DNA from: Schistocerca nitens
Taxonomy: Eukaryota > Arthropoda > Insecta > Orthoptera > Acrididae
Direction of reading: 5' to 3'
NCBI RefSeq assembly: GCF_023898315.1
Contig: NC_064616.1
Span: forward strand, 544,847,602 to 544,911,601
Length of the DNA stretch: 64,000 bases
This document shows positions 1-11,431 of this stretch, piece after piece (positions within the stretch are counted from its first letter, which is position 1; each line of letters begins with the position of its first letter). The position numbers and the translations under genes are program-made. Under the pieces are notes generated by a model that was not told the origin of the DNA, ran no database searches, and was given only the letters and a program-made list of their open reading frames with translations.

Positions 1-640
1 TAATATCATTTTACAGTTAAGTATATCAATTTTCTAGTAATCGGCTAACAAAATAGTGTTACCATCCGTAGGGGGCACTACATTCGCCCTGTGACCAATG
101 CAAAGGTGTGTGCTGTTACCTGGCAGTACAAGCAGGAAGGCGTAGCAGAAAACTTTTCGCATGCAAGTCATAAAATGTTCTTGTAGAGGGTTGATCGATG
201 AGACGACTGTGCCACGTGCGTCTTCTGTCCATATTAGGCAACAATTTCTACCGGTGGACAAAATTATTAGGATTGTTCGTTTCTTTCTTTTCCATCTAAA
301 GAGTGATAATATACTCGCAAAGAACTGAACGCCATAAATAAGAACTATTGTGTGCTTCACAAACTAATGAAGAAAGATTTTCCAAACGAAAGGGTGACAG
401 GAAATGAATGTCGGCGATAAACACAAATCGTTCAACAGCACACAAAATTCATAAACTAAGATAACGTCCGAAAGACCGGAATGTATTGTAACTACAGCTT
501 TTATCACACACACACAAACCGAAAACCCCAAACCTCTTATTAAACATATTTTGAGATATCTTTCTTTCGAAAGGAAGTCGCTGTCATATCGCAAGGTGGT
601 CGCGAAATCTGTTCAGCTGCCATAAAAGGAGCAGCGTGAG
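1..640. other. no recognised feature
   Basis: AT-rich sequence with only short open frames on either strand. I recognise no domain, tRNA-like box or inverted terminus. A short CA run lies near 508-519. The neighbouring inverted-repeat arm may begin somewhat before 641, but I could not follow the pairing further out. Confidence 0.5.
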
Positions 641-1935
641 GACATTATACACTCGACAGCAAAAAAGAGGGTCACGCCTCAATTCCGACGTGTAGGCTGC
701 ACCGGAATGTATGCAACCAACATAGCATATCTGTGTTGCACATCGTCGCAACCCTCCACAGTAGAGTCGTTGTAAGATACACAATGGGTACCACTAGAGA
801 CTACTAGAGAACACCGGTCTTTACGACAGTCCGTCCAGATGTAAAGAAACATTACGATACTACTGAAGAGATCAGACAGTCCTTAACGTTTGTAAACTGA
901 ACTTAATTACAATAAGTTACATTTCAAACGTTAAGGGACAACTAATTTTCTCACATAAATTGTTCAGTAATTCTTCGGCGCAGTTAAATATTTGAGACAG
1001 ATTATGGATTCGTAAAGTTGTATCGCAATTGGAAACAAGTTCTTTGCTGTCTAAAAGGATTACTCAACACATGCTGAACGTCGTTCCACGTTCAACAGAG
1101 TGTGGTTTCGCATCAACTTTATGTAACACTAACCAGTTAAAAGAAAACGTGCTTAACAGCGGCAAGCACTCTACGGAAATCAGAACATTAAAAGCGAATC
1201 ACAAGTAATATAATTGTTCACATTACTCATCAACAGTTACTTGTACACAAAGTTGTACTTTAAATGACATGACCAACGTCTTCGTTCTGAATCCGGATGC
1301 AAACCCAAAGCGTAGGGCCATTGTTAACCAAGCAAAGCTTTGTGCCTTATCGAGACTCGATCACAAGGCAAAAAGAGACCTCAAATATTGACGCTTGCAC
1401 CAGTATCAGTTATCAATTCTCAACTTGAACCTAAGTGACGATAATGTTTGTACGAAGCCAGGAACCCTAACATGATAATTACCGTCTTGGTAGTTAACCT
1501 CGAAAGACGTATATTGTTGCATTGTCAAGGAACAAAGGATGCACATTTTAATTGAAATGCCATCATGTAATGCTGATGACAAGGATGCGAACACAGCACC
1601 TAATCGAATTGTTGAATAAGTACGTAAAATCAGATTGAAGATATCACAATTTGTCACCAGTAATGAGGTTGGAACCTTAAATGACAACTGAAGTTGTATT
1701 GCCTGACCGGCATTCGAGCCCGGCACCTACCTAGTTCCTTGTGTAACCCGGAGCAGACGAGAAGTGTCCAATGTTGGTCCACCATTAGCGAGATGTGCAC
1801 CTGTTTATCTAGAAATAAGGCGACGAAAACTTCTATGCTGACTGAAAGTCGAACGCCGCACACATGGCAATGAAGACAAGTTAATAATGAAATTCTTATT
1901 CAGTAGTCACTAGGAGTAGCATGTTTAGTTGCAAG
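641..1935 (+). repeat. left arm of a large diverged inverted repeat (unclassified family)
   Basis: Read forward, this stretch aligns along its whole length with the reverse complement of 7195-8425. Shared blocks include gcaagcactctacggaaat (1162-1180), the motif gatgcgaacacagcacc near 1584, and taaatgacatgacc near 1262. Inside the arm are about four degenerate units of roughly 130-165 bases. Each has an aaatgac-like start, a tgcgaacccagcacc-like core and a gcgagatgtg-like end. The core resembles a reversed tRNA B box, but no tRNA fold is evident. No coding frame is shared by the two arms. It is either one copy of a dispersed repeat family or one terminus of a foldback-type element; the class is unknown. 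Confidence 0.75.
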
Positions 1936-2280
1936 CCTTAAGGCCTTTCTCATCCCTACTAACGTGTTGTCTAATATCTGCGATATCATGGTGTTAATTT
2001 GCAAGTGGTTTGACTGCCGTAAAGAGCAATGTTCTCTAGTAGTCGTGTAGCATTGAGATGTAAATGAAGTGCCTCAGCAGAAAGTAATTTCCGTCGTGCA
2101 GCACGTATTGTTTCAGAGACGCTGAGTACATATTATAACTGCACAAAACGTGTATTATATACTACGTATACACTATTATTTGGAGAATCTGCAGCCAAAT
2201 CTGTTTACTTTTACATTCCGCTTAGTTGTCGTGGTTGAATACACGTTATCTTGAGGCCACATCTACTGCATAGCGGTTAA
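1936..2280. other. no recognised feature
   Basis: Short AT-rich spacer between the inverted-repeat arm and a SINE. The last dozen bases are the left target-site duplication of that SINE. I see nothing else in it. Confidence 0.5.
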
Positions 2281-2415
2281 ATAGCGGTGAGCAATATGGG
2301 ACTTAACTGCTGAGGTCATTAGTCCCCTAGAACTTTGAACAACTTAAACCTAAGTAACCTAAGGACATCACACAAAACCATGCCCGAGGCAGGATTCGAA
2401 CCTGCGACCGTAGCA
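2281..2415 (-). mobile_element. tRNA-derived SINE, type A, 5'-truncated
   Basis: In reverse complement this carries the type A body found seven more times in this window: the B box ggttcgaatcc, tgcctcgggcatgg, gatgtccttaggtt and ggggactaatgacc. The tRNA-like head breaks off just upstream of the B box, so the copy is 5'-truncated. It is flanked by an 11-base near-perfect target-site duplication (catagcggtta at 2269-2279 and catagcgatta at 2416-2426). That supports LINE-machinery retroposition. Confidence 0.85.
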
Positions 2416-2587
2416 CATAGCGATTACAAGAAGGAATAGTTTCATGCGTCATGCTATTGCTAGCTAGGTGAAATATTTTAAAATGAATGTATTTTTGAAC
2501 GTATTGTTCGTCAAATATTTGAATGAATCGTCAACTGTAGGTGTGCCTGCACATGTTATAGCATAATAGCTATAGCTGCGTTAGTTT

Positions 2588-2761
2588 GGTCTAGGGCACT
2601 GCAGTCATGGACTGTGCGGCTGATCCCGGCGGAGGTTCGAGTCCTCCCTCGGGCATGGTTGTGTGTGTTTGTTCTTCAGATAATTTAGGTTAATTAGTGT
2701 GTAAGCTTAGGGACTGATGACCTTAGCTGTTCAGTCCCATAAGATTTCACACACATTTTTT
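2588..2761 (+). mobile_element. tRNA-derived SINE, type B
   Basis: The head has a tRNA-like B box, ggttcgagtcc, near 2635. The body contains tccctcgggcatggttgtgt and tagggactgatgacc, and the tail reads cccataagatttcacac before a short T run. The head and mid-body differ from type A, but the gactgatgacc and cccata blocks are shared, so the two families are related. A near-perfect duplication (tgcgttagtt at 2577, tgcgttattt at 2762) brackets the copy. Confidence 0.85.
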
Positions 2762-3003
2762 TGCGTTATTTGATACTACAGACTTGGGTAGGGTAGGTGT
2801 AACTTTTGATCCTTCAGGTGGTGATCGTGGCCTTGCAGCCCTGGTCTGTAATAGCCACGGATTGCGATCTACGGGCCAGCCAGGCTGGTCGGGGCGAGAC
2901 GGAAGTGAGCGTGCTCGCGGTGGCGTTGGTTGGCCAACAGCCCGGGACAAGCCAGCAAGGCTACGCCGCATGCCTCTCCTCTGCCGCTCCGTTTGACGTA
3001 AAT

Positions 3004-4032
3004 ATGTTTACCTCCTCTCCTGGCATCAGTATAAGAGCGGCAATTAGAAATACACATCAGGCTGTCTGCCTTAATGGCTCACTGGGAGAGGTCTATCGTG
3101 ATAGAGTCCTCGCTCTCATTGAAGAAGGAGGATGTTCCATCAGCGAAGCTGGCAGACGGTATGCCGTACCACATACCATTGCAACGAGATGGTGGAGGAT
3201 CTGCCTTGAATGAGGCACCACTAACAGGGCTCCTGGATCAGGCAGGAAGAGAGTGAGTTCACAGCAGGAAGACAGGGATGTAGTGTCTAGGAGCATAGAA
3301 AATCCCTGTCTGATCGCGAAGCAATTGCGGCGGGAGACCAACTTCACCGGCTCCAGTGACACGATTCGCCGAAGGCTGAGGGACGCTGGACTGCATGCAC
3401 GTAGATCCGCCGTGAAACAAGAGCTCAGCGAAGACAACGTTTTATACTGGCTAGCATTTGCGGAGCTTCATCTGAGGGCGTCGTGGGACAATGTCATTTT
3501 CACTGATGAGAAGGTGTTTTCCACCAGTAACGACGGCCCACGAATCGTTTACAGGCCGCAAGAGACTCGCCATCGACGCGAATATGTAACCACGAAGAGA
3601 AGAAGTGGTCGGCTATCTGTTTGGATTTCTGCGAGAAGGGCGGGAATTCTACTCAGGATAGAAGTAACTCTGGACAGCGTGCAGCGTGCCCACATATTGG
3701 AAAACGTGATGCTTCCGTCAGTGCGAATGCTGTATGCAGAAGGGAACGTCACATTGCAGGAGGACCATTGTCCCTTTCACAAGTCTGCATTTGTTCAGCA
3801 GCGACTCTCCACGATTGGAGTCTACGTCATGGACTGGCCGCCATTTGCGGCTGATATTAACCCCATGGAAAACCTGTGGGCTGAGGTCGCTAGAACATTA
3901 ACAGAGAACTGGCCACGAAACTAACCAACTACTGCGGACGCTCTTTGGGACTGCGTCCTGGTAGCCTGGGAGGCTTCACGTCCGACGGCTCATACATTCT
4001 ATGCCAAGACGCATAATAGAAGTACAAAATAA
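3004..4032 (+). pseudogene. Tc1-like transposase, full-length frame with two nonsense codons
   Basis: One uninterrupted reading frame of 342 codons starts at ATG 3004 and ends at TAA 4030-4032, about the length usual for Tc1 transposases. It is broken only by in-frame stops at 3211-3213 (TGA, codon 70) and 3922-3924 (TAA, codon 307). The N-terminal half has the helix-turn-helix linker region with the PGSGRK motif. The catalytic core shows FTDEKVF (first Asp), QEDHCPFH (second Asp) and DINPMENLWAEV (Glu). Exactly 34 residues separate the second Asp from the Glu, so this is a DD34E enzyme. The C-terminal stretch after the second stop is still in frame and Tc1-like. I could not find terminal inverted repeats: the left flank runs into the SINE, and the right end lies beyond 4032. 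Confidence 0.88.
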
Positions 4033-4312
4033 TGAATGATTCTGGATAAAATATTAGAGTCCTTAAAACGTTTTGTTATGTCTTCTTTTTCGTCATTATT
4101 CCACATTGGTAGCTAGTGGAAGATCGCGTGGCAACAGAAAAGATACAATATGGGTTAGTTTTCCTTTGAATTGCCTTTATAATTCATGTGGGTTTCTTTT
4201 GAACATACAGTTTTTTAAATATTCTTTTTGGATTTGATTTATACACTGTCTAGATATTTACAAACTAATCAGCGTATATGGGCTCTGTCACAGTAGTTTT
4301 TGTTATTTCAAA

Positions 4313-5714
4313 TACACTGCTGCCCATTACAATTGCTACACCAAGAAGAAATGCAGATGATAAACGAGTATTCATTGGACAAAGATATTATACTAGAACT
4401 GACATGAGATTACATTTTCTCGCAATTTGGGTGCTTATATCCTGAGAAATCAGTACCCAGAACAACCACCTCTGGCCCTAATATCGGCCTTGATACGCCT
4501 GGGAATTGAGTGAAATAGAGTTAGGATGGCGTGTACAGGTACAGCTGCCCATACAGCTTCAACACGATACCACGGTTCATCACGAGTAGCGACTGGCGTA
4601 TTGTAACGAGCCAGTTGCTCGACCAGACGTTTTCAGTTAGTGAGAGATCTGGAGAATGTGCTGGCCAGGGTAGCAGTAGAATATTTCCTGTATTCAGAAA
4701 GGCCCGTACAGAACCTGCAACATGCGGTCGTGCATTATCCTGCTGAAATGTAGGGTTTCGCAAGGATCGAATGAAGGGTAGAGCCACGGGTCGAGACATA
4801 TCTGAAATGTAACGTCCACTGTTCAAAGTGCCGTCGGTGTGAACAAGAGGTGACCGAGACGTCTAAAGAATGGCACCCCCTACCATCACGCCGGGTGATA
4901 CGCCAGTATGGCGATGATGGGTACACGCTTCCAAAGTGCGTTCACATCGATGTCGCCAAAGACGGATGAGACCATCATGATGCTGTAAACAGAACCTGGA
5001 TTCATCCGAAAAAATGACGTTTTACCATTCGTGCACCCAGGTCCGTCGTTGAGTACACTGTCGCAGGCGCTCCTGTCTTTGATGCAGCATCAAGGGTAAT
5101 CGCAGCCATGGTCTCAGAGCTGATAGTCCATGCTACTGCAAACGTTGTCGAACTGTTCGTGCAGGTGGTTGTTGTCTTGGCAAACTTCCCCATCTGTTGA
5201 CTCAGGGATCGAGACGTGGCTGCACGATTCGTTACAGCCATGCGGATAAGATGCCTGTCATCTCGACTGCTAGTGATACGTGGCCGTTGCGAGCCAGCAC
5301 GGCGTTCCGTATTACCCTGCTGAACCCACCGATACCATATTTTGCTAACAGTCACTGGATATTGACGAACGCGAGCAGCAACGTCGCGATACGATAAACC
5401 GCAATCGCGATAGGCTACAATCCTACCTTTATCATAGTCGGAAACGTGATGGTATGCATTTCTGCTCCTTACACGAGGCCTCACAACAACGTTTTACAAG
5501 GCAACCCCGGTCAATTGCTGTTTGTGTATGAGAAATTGGTTGGAAACTTCCCTCATGTCAGCGCGTTGTAGGTGTCGCCACTGGTGCCAGTCTTTTGTGA
5601 ATGCTCTCAAAAGCTAATCATTTCCATATCAAAGCATCTTCTTCCTGTCGGATAAATTTCGCGTCTGTAGCACGTCATCTTCGTGGTGTAGCAATTTTAA
5701 TGGCCGGTAGTGTA
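4313..5714 (-). mobile_element. Tc1-like element, complete with both ends, minus strand
   Basis: The left end reads TA then cactgctgcccattac. The right end, reversed, reads TA then cactaccggccattaaaa. Both continue into aattgctacacca and match for about 30 bases, so these are terminal inverted repeats flanked by the TA duplication typical of the IS630-Tc1-mariner group. The body is about 1.4 kb and carries one decayed transposase on the minus strand. A second copy of the same family lies at 27456-28849, and the two are alignable end to end. The copy cannot move by itself because its transposase is frameshifted. Confidence 0.92.
4521..5484 (-). pseudogene. Tc1-like transposase, frameshifted
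   Basis: Reading the minus strand from 5484, the first ~100 codons encode the paired-like DNA-binding region: YHHVSDYDKGRIVAYRDCG, then a second helix-turn-helix with VSKIWYRWVQQGNTERR. The frame is lost after QQMGKFAK near 5180. The catalytic half reappears from about 4826, with FQQDNARPH (second Asp) and SPDLSLTENVWS (Glu, DD34E spacing). A small deletion follows the Glu motif compared with the copy at 27.6 kb. In life this would be a nuclear cut-and-paste transposase acting on the element's inverted repeats. At least two frameshifts make it non-functional. Confidence 0.88.
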
Positions 5715-6228
5715 CCTCTCTCTCTTCCCATCCATCCATGAATACAGCCTCCGTCCTCCACAAAATACGCAAACGATTTCATATTACGTTTAATTGTTGT
5801 TAACATCTCCTCTATTCTCTCTCACACTCTCTTTGTCTGACACTATGGCCGCAAGTGCCCTTCTATTCCATTTCTCCAAAACTATATAAAAAAATCTAAC
5901 CGTTTCCATTGACGCTACATTTTCTCTTTTACTTGCTGCTGTCTTTACTCTCTATCATTCCTCTTAACGCCTATGAAACCGTATTCCCTATAACCCATTC
6001 TTCGTACTGAAAACAGTCCTTCCTCATCTCTCGATCCTAGGATAAAGCGAATTGTGGCACACATCTAAGTAAGCAATACTTTGCAAGCGTTTCACGCATA
6101 TATTTTGCTCTTCTGCACTTCTGTCCATTCCCAGATCCCGCCCTCCTTCTTGTTACCCGTCCCTTGATATCTGCATCAAACATCTAAATGAATACTCGGC
6201 AATTCATGATTATGTGTTTGGCAGGGGG
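5715..6228. other. no recognised feature
   Basis: Pyrimidine-rich sequence (many TCTC and CTTC runs) between the Tc1 element and the SINE. No coding similarity is recognised on either strand. Confidence 0.5.
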
Positions 6229-6240
6229 TTCTGTGGTCTG

Positions 6241-6439
6241 GCCGGCCGAAGTGGCCGTGCGGTTAAAGGCGCTGCAGTCTGGAACCGCGAGACCGCTACG
6301 GTCGCAGGTTCGAATCCTGCCTCGGGCATGGATGTTTGTGATGTCCTTAGGTTAGTTAGGTTTAACTAGTTCTAAGTTCTAGGGGACTAATGACCTCAGC
6401 AGTTGAGTCCCATAGTGCTCAGAGCCATTTGAACCATTT
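6241..6439 (+). mobile_element. tRNA-derived SINE, type A, full length
   Basis: Best-preserved type A copy. The head has an A-box-like tggccgtgcggt, a long variable arm and the B box ggttcgaatcc at 6307-6317. It is followed by tgcctcgggcatgg, gatgtccttaggttagttag, a ggggactaatgacc block and the 3' end gagccatttgaacca. A perfect 12-base target-site duplication, ttctgtggtctg, lies at 6229-6240 and 6440-6451. The head would act as an internal RNA polymerase III promoter; mobility depends on a partner LINE. Confidence 0.95.
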
Positions 6440-6451
6440 TTCTGTGGTCTG

Positions 6452-7194
6452 GTGTATTAATTTTGTATTGATGTATAAAAAGTGTAGGTTCACATCTCAC
6501 GTCAGGCTTAGATTTTTAACACACTCAAGTAACTCTCCTTCACCCCTAGTAACGCCAGGCGCAGAACGCCAGTAAGCTCCTAGTTCAATATCCGCAGTAA
6601 AGATAACATCCCTTCGCTGCCGACTGGGACAGAGCGGCATTCCTTTGAGCTGTGACAGATGGATAAACCCCGGAAGGCAGAGACTCTGTCACCAGCAAGC
6701 CGTCGTAAACTAGAAAACGTATTTCATTTAATGAACGAATGGCCATGTAAGTTCACAAGGGTCTTACTTTATTTGAATCTGAGACGTTGAAAATTGTGGT
6801 GCTTGACTGGGTTTCGAATTCGATTTCACTGTGTTCCCCAAGATTGCACAAACTCTTCTAGGCCTCCCCGAAAGTCAACTATCTGGTTTCGGATCCTGAT
6901 CAGCACAGAATGTTCATTATTTCATTTCATTTCATTTCATGTGCACTCCGAACTACTAGTGAAAAATAGTTGCATTTTCAACGTCTCTTCGTGCGTTGTC
7001 AGCTGTAATGTGTTCGTTTCAACTCACAGCTACATGATGAGCTTTTTATCACAACATTACCAGATCATACGTTTCCTTACTTGTTTTCCAAGTTCAAACA
7101 TTCCATTGTACTTGCGAAAACGGATTTGGGTTTGACGTTGTGTTCGTTGTGATCACCAACGGCGATATGTTGAGGATTCAACTTGTAGCCAGCA
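6452..7194. other. no recognised gene; short pentanucleotide repeat
   Basis: Nothing coding recognised. A pure TTTCA repeat of about four units lies at 6919-6940. The right border runs into the inner end of the inverted-repeat arm. Confidence 0.5.
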
Positions 7195-8425
7195 CACTAC
7201 TTTCCATCACATAATTGAAATTACTAGCATGCAACTCCTAGCTAATATTGGAAAATAATTTGATAGTTAAAGCATGCACACATCTCGCTACTGGTGAACC
7301 AACAATAGCTATTTATCGTCTCTTCCTGGCTAGAAAACGACGGCGCCAGATGCTGGGTTAAAATCCCAGTCAGGCAAATACAATTCTATTGTCATTTAAG
7401 GTTCCGACGTCTCACTATTGGTGAAAATATTTGATATTTAATTTCTGATTTTACGTACTTCGTTAACAATCCGATTAGGTGCTGGGTTCGCATCCCTGTC
7501 ACAATCTTAACATGATGGCATTTCGATTTTAAACATGTGAATATCTTGTTCCTGGTGAATGACACCATATTAAACGTCGTTGGGGGTAGTTCCCAGGAAG
7601 CTAACCGTTATGACAGGATTCCCAGTTGAGAACAAACATTTTCGTCATTTATTTTCAGGATCTGAATTGAAAACTGATGCTGGTGCAAACGTCTATACTT
7701 CACGTCTCTTTATGCCTAGTGGTCGCGTCTCAATAAGGCACAAACAAAGCTTAGCTTAGTTAGCAATGGCTATAGGTGCTGGATTTCAATGCAGGTCCAC
7801 AACGACGACGTTGCTCATGTCATTTAAAGATCAGGTTTGTGTACACGTAGCTGTTGATGTGTTACGAGAACAATGATATTACTGGTGATTCGCTGTTAAT
7901 GTTGAGATTTCCGTAGAGTGCTTGTTGCCGTTAATCGCGTCTTTTTACTGCTTCGTCCAATATCCAGTTTCCAGGGCCACTCGCCGTTGAGCGACGTTCA
8001 GCACGTGGATGGAAAACCTTTTCGAGAGCGAAAAACATTTTTCCAATTGCCGTAGTGCTTTGTAACTCCATATATTGTCTCAAGTATTTCAATTTGACTA
8101 AGGATTACTGTAGGATATATGTAAAATAATCCGTTTTCTCAGAACTTCTGGAGTGTCACTTGATGTAATTAAGGTTACTTTAAGGGTGTTATGGGGTGTC
8201 CCATCGCTAAGGACATGTTTTCTAATATGTTCTGTATGACGATATTAGTTGACGCTTAGACTGACTGCCCTAAAAACCTTTGGTCTCTAGTAGTCTCTTT
8301 CGGTACCCATTCTGTGTAGTCAAACGACTGTACCCCACAGGGATTTTGGTGTTTAGAGGACCTGCCACACAGCTACATTACGTTGGTTGTATTCGGCAAT
8401 GACCCACTTTTTTTGCTGTATATTT
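7195..8425 (-). repeat. right arm of a large diverged inverted repeat (unclassified family)
   Basis: The reverse complement aligns with 641-1935 in the same order of blocks. The reversed cagcaaaaaa block lies near 8410, atgggtacc near 8303-8311, the caagcactctacggaaat block at 7907-7924, and the gatgcgaacccagcacc core near 7478-7494. Homology fades inward near 7195 and outward near 8425. Divergence is considerable, with many indels, so the two arms are old. Like its partner, the arm contains several degenerate tandem units and no shared protein frame. Confidence 0.75.
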
Positions 8426-9569
8426 CATAGTAATATGTTAAATAAAGCAGAGCGGCTTACGGTTCTGCACATTGATCTCTTCAGGTGTACAAAAGGATTT
8501 AAGGAGGCTGTTTCATAATGACACCTAATAACTTTGATTCGTTTTAGTGGGTTCATGGAGGAAGGTATTTTGGATAGAATACGTCGTCTTGGAACGAATA
8601 ACGGCAATCGATTAGCTCCTACCGAGTTTGGCTGATGTTGTACGTGACTTCATGGACTCTTACAATCCTTCACCATTTGAATTCATTCAGATCTCTCTAT
8701 TGATTCATCCTGTAAAAAATATAACAAAAGGTCTATGGTGCTGACACACTGTTTGCGCTTCATATCCACGGATAAGCTTAGTTTCGGAGACCTCCGAAGG
8801 CCGTAGTGTTTTTAGAGCTTGCAACAGTAAATCCTTTTTTGTATCTTTCAATTATTTATTAGATACTCTGTCATGTAGCTTTGCACTGTGTAGGATACCA
8901 GAAGCCGTTATTTGTGTGTTTCGGCAACAAGTGTGAAAGCTATATGACTTGTTATACTCTCGAATTATGACCGGTGAAGTGCAATATCTCCCAGCCCGGC
9001 AACAAACTTTCTTACTATTCAACACAAAATGCACATTTCTATGGCTAGTGTTTACTCCTCTCTTAAATTGGTGTTTAGAACTTAAGTCTATCCATCAACG
9101 GAAGACATGTTTGTAGAAGGTGCACACTTGTTCCTAAGATATGTTTACGCACATAACGTTTAAACTATGCAACATCGCACATTTAACACTTACCACATTA
9201 TATAGTACATACGTCTCTGATTCACACTATAACCATCCACAGCTGTGTCAGTTTCTTCGGGGTTCATGCTGTCTGAGGGATGGAGCTTTTTCTGACTCCC
9301 TGAAGTATTTTGAACGGCTGTGCAGAGCACTAGTTGTGCTGATGATGCCACATATGTTTCAAATCATCGGTCATGCATCTCTCGTGTTTTTTCTGTTTTC
9401 AGGCAACAGCGAAGATATTCCATGAAGTTTAGGGACTTCAGTCCGATAACGGTGACTTCTTGCCAAGATATTGCGGCTGACAACAATTTAGCCATCTGAA
9501 GGTGAGTGTTTTGCACTCGAGATTTTGCAAAAAACGAAGTTGACAGCTCTCCTAAACTAATATGATCCG
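8426..9569. other. no recognised feature
   Basis: AT-rich sequence with several 60-94 codon open frames but no recognisable protein. It may include unrecognised LINE 5' sequence near its right end. Confidence 0.45.
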
Positions 9570-11110
9570 ATGCAGTCTGTATTTTTTCCAGCTAGGGTGC
9601 TGGCGAACAGTAGTACAGCTATAGACAATATTTTTATTTATTCATCATTACTGGATATGCGTTATGTTAGTAAAAGTGTAATACGCGTTTCAAACTATGA
9701 TGCACAAATTTTGATACTAAAAGGCTTTTGTACTCAAAATAATCTCACATATATATGCAAACTGTGTAGGGACGTTAATTGAACGGCAATAGAGAGTTTT
9801 TTATACTTCGTTAAGGAATAAGAGTGGCAGGAAGTTTATAGTCCCGATAACATAGATGACAAATCTAATGCTTTCCTTAACACATTTCTTATTCTCTCTG
9901 AGAGTTGCTTTCCATTAGAACGTCCTAAACGCAGTACTAAAAGTAAAAGCAGCTTGGGTGGCTGACTAGTTGGATAACGATATCATGTAGAACAAAACGG
10001 TATTTATATCAAAATGTTTGAGGAATTTACAATCAACCTACAGTAGTCCAGTACAAACAGTGTTGTAAGCTGCTTAAAAATGTTATTATGAAAGCAAAGA
10101 GTATGTGGTACGCAAATAGAAATGCTAATTCACAGGATAAAATTAAAACCATATGGTCAGTTGTGAAGGAAATGTCTGGTCAGCAGCACAAGGTCAGTTC
10201 GTAGTGAAAACATTACTGTTACTGATAAGTCAGATACATGTTCAGTATTTAACAATCACTTTCTGAGCTTTTCTGGTGAACTAAATGAAAACGTAGGTCC
10301 TGCAGGGAATCATATAACTCTCTTCGAAAATACCATTCCGAGACTGATGTGTGAAATACTCATCTGTGATACTGATGATGGGGAGATTGAGTCAATAATT
10401 AAATCACTGAAAACTAAGGACTCTCAGGGATATGATGGAGTGCACAGCATAATATGAAAGTACTGTGCTGCACGTATTAGCCCTGTACTTAGCCATATTT
10501 GTAATTTTTCGTTTAAGAATGGTTAGTTTCATGAACGATTAAAGTGCTCAGTAGTAACGGGCAGCTCGAGCAACAAGTTCCGTAAATTCGCCAACATCTT
10601 GTTGACCCCTGTTCCCTAGTCTGGTTATTTTGACATTGTCCTCTCAATATATATATTCTTTATTGCCATTTCTGGTTAACAATATCAGTTTATTCCCAAT
10701 AATTATCTTTTACTCAGTTAATACTCGGCAGAAATTCAATCTGCATTTAGATCACACTTCCTTAACACTTGAGCAGAAAGGTGTGCAGTATACTGCTGCA
10801 TCCATGTTAATTAAGCTACCACAAAACTTCTAAAATCTAAGTAGCGATCCACGCACTTTAAAATAGAAACTGAAAGTTTTCTCATGGGTCACTCCTTCTA
10901 TTCTCTTGAGCAGGTCCTTGAAAAATTAAGCAGATACTTATGTTACATAGTTGATTGCGAAACTTACGGGTCGACTTATTTGTTCATAAACATTTTACTT
11001 TATCTGTTACTACTTTCACGTTGTAATTTCGTCTACTGACACATTCCATGACATTGGAGATTTGCTCCTCAATTAGGTCCTACGGAACAAGACGTGTAAA
11101 TTAAAAAAAA
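9570..11110 (+). mobile_element. non-LTR retrotransposon (LINE 1), internally deleted
   Basis: From about 9570 to 9780 the translation resembles the C-terminal part of a LINE apurinic-type endonuclease (FFPARVLANSSTAIDNIF, then NYDAQILIL). Spacer and N-terminal reverse-transcriptase sequence follow to about 10560, with KTKDSQGYDGVHSII near 10415 and SPVLSHICNFSFKNG near 10475. The catalytic palm and thumb are missing. At about 10700-11040 the sequence resumes with a typical LINE C-terminal domain (LTLEQKGVQYTAASML, IKLPQNF). It ends in an A-rich tail near 11100-11110. The layout suggests the CR1/Jockey-like group; several stops and frameshifts show it is dead. Confidence 0.78.
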
Positions 11111-11210
11111 CTGGAAGATGAAATTGCTACCTTCATACCAAAAAACCCGCGAAGACGCATGCGCGAAGGCAGCCGCTACATGAGTAATCTCGGCCGAGTT
11201 TAGCGCCCTC

Positions 11211-11363
11211 TTCGAATACTGTTCCATGTATGGCGCGCAGGCGGATGCATAATGAGGTTCTACGTACCCGCTCTGTTGGAATGCGCATTCGCGGAGTTAA
11301 AGATTCAGACGTCTAAATTAATAAAAGTAAATGGCGCACATGTGTCGCTGGTCATAAAATGTT
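11211..11363 (+). repeat. Penelope-associated inverted repeat, left copy
   Basis: Matches the reverse complement of 13447-13598. Shared stretches include tctgttggaatgcgca near 11272, gcggagtta near 11293, cagacgtctaaattaat near 11307 and ctggtcataaaa near 11349. Identity is moderate to high over about 150 bases. Penelope-like elements are known to carry long terminal repeats that may be direct or inverted. Confidence 0.85.
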
Positions 11364-11431
11364 TTCTTTCTGAAGAAATTAAAGAAATCACTGGGTCGCA
11401 CATATTATGTCGTTGAAAGCCGCCATGACGG

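Noticed and set aside
2806-3003. Extension of the Tc1 frame upstream of ATG 3004
   Set aside because: The frame is open to 2806, but the translation does not look like a transposase N-terminus, and the family length fits a start at 3004.
6241-6325. Possible genuine tRNA genes at the SINE heads (here and in the other type A to E copies)
   Set aside because: A and B boxes are present, but the acceptor stem is not closed, the SINE body follows directly, and target duplications show retroposed copies.
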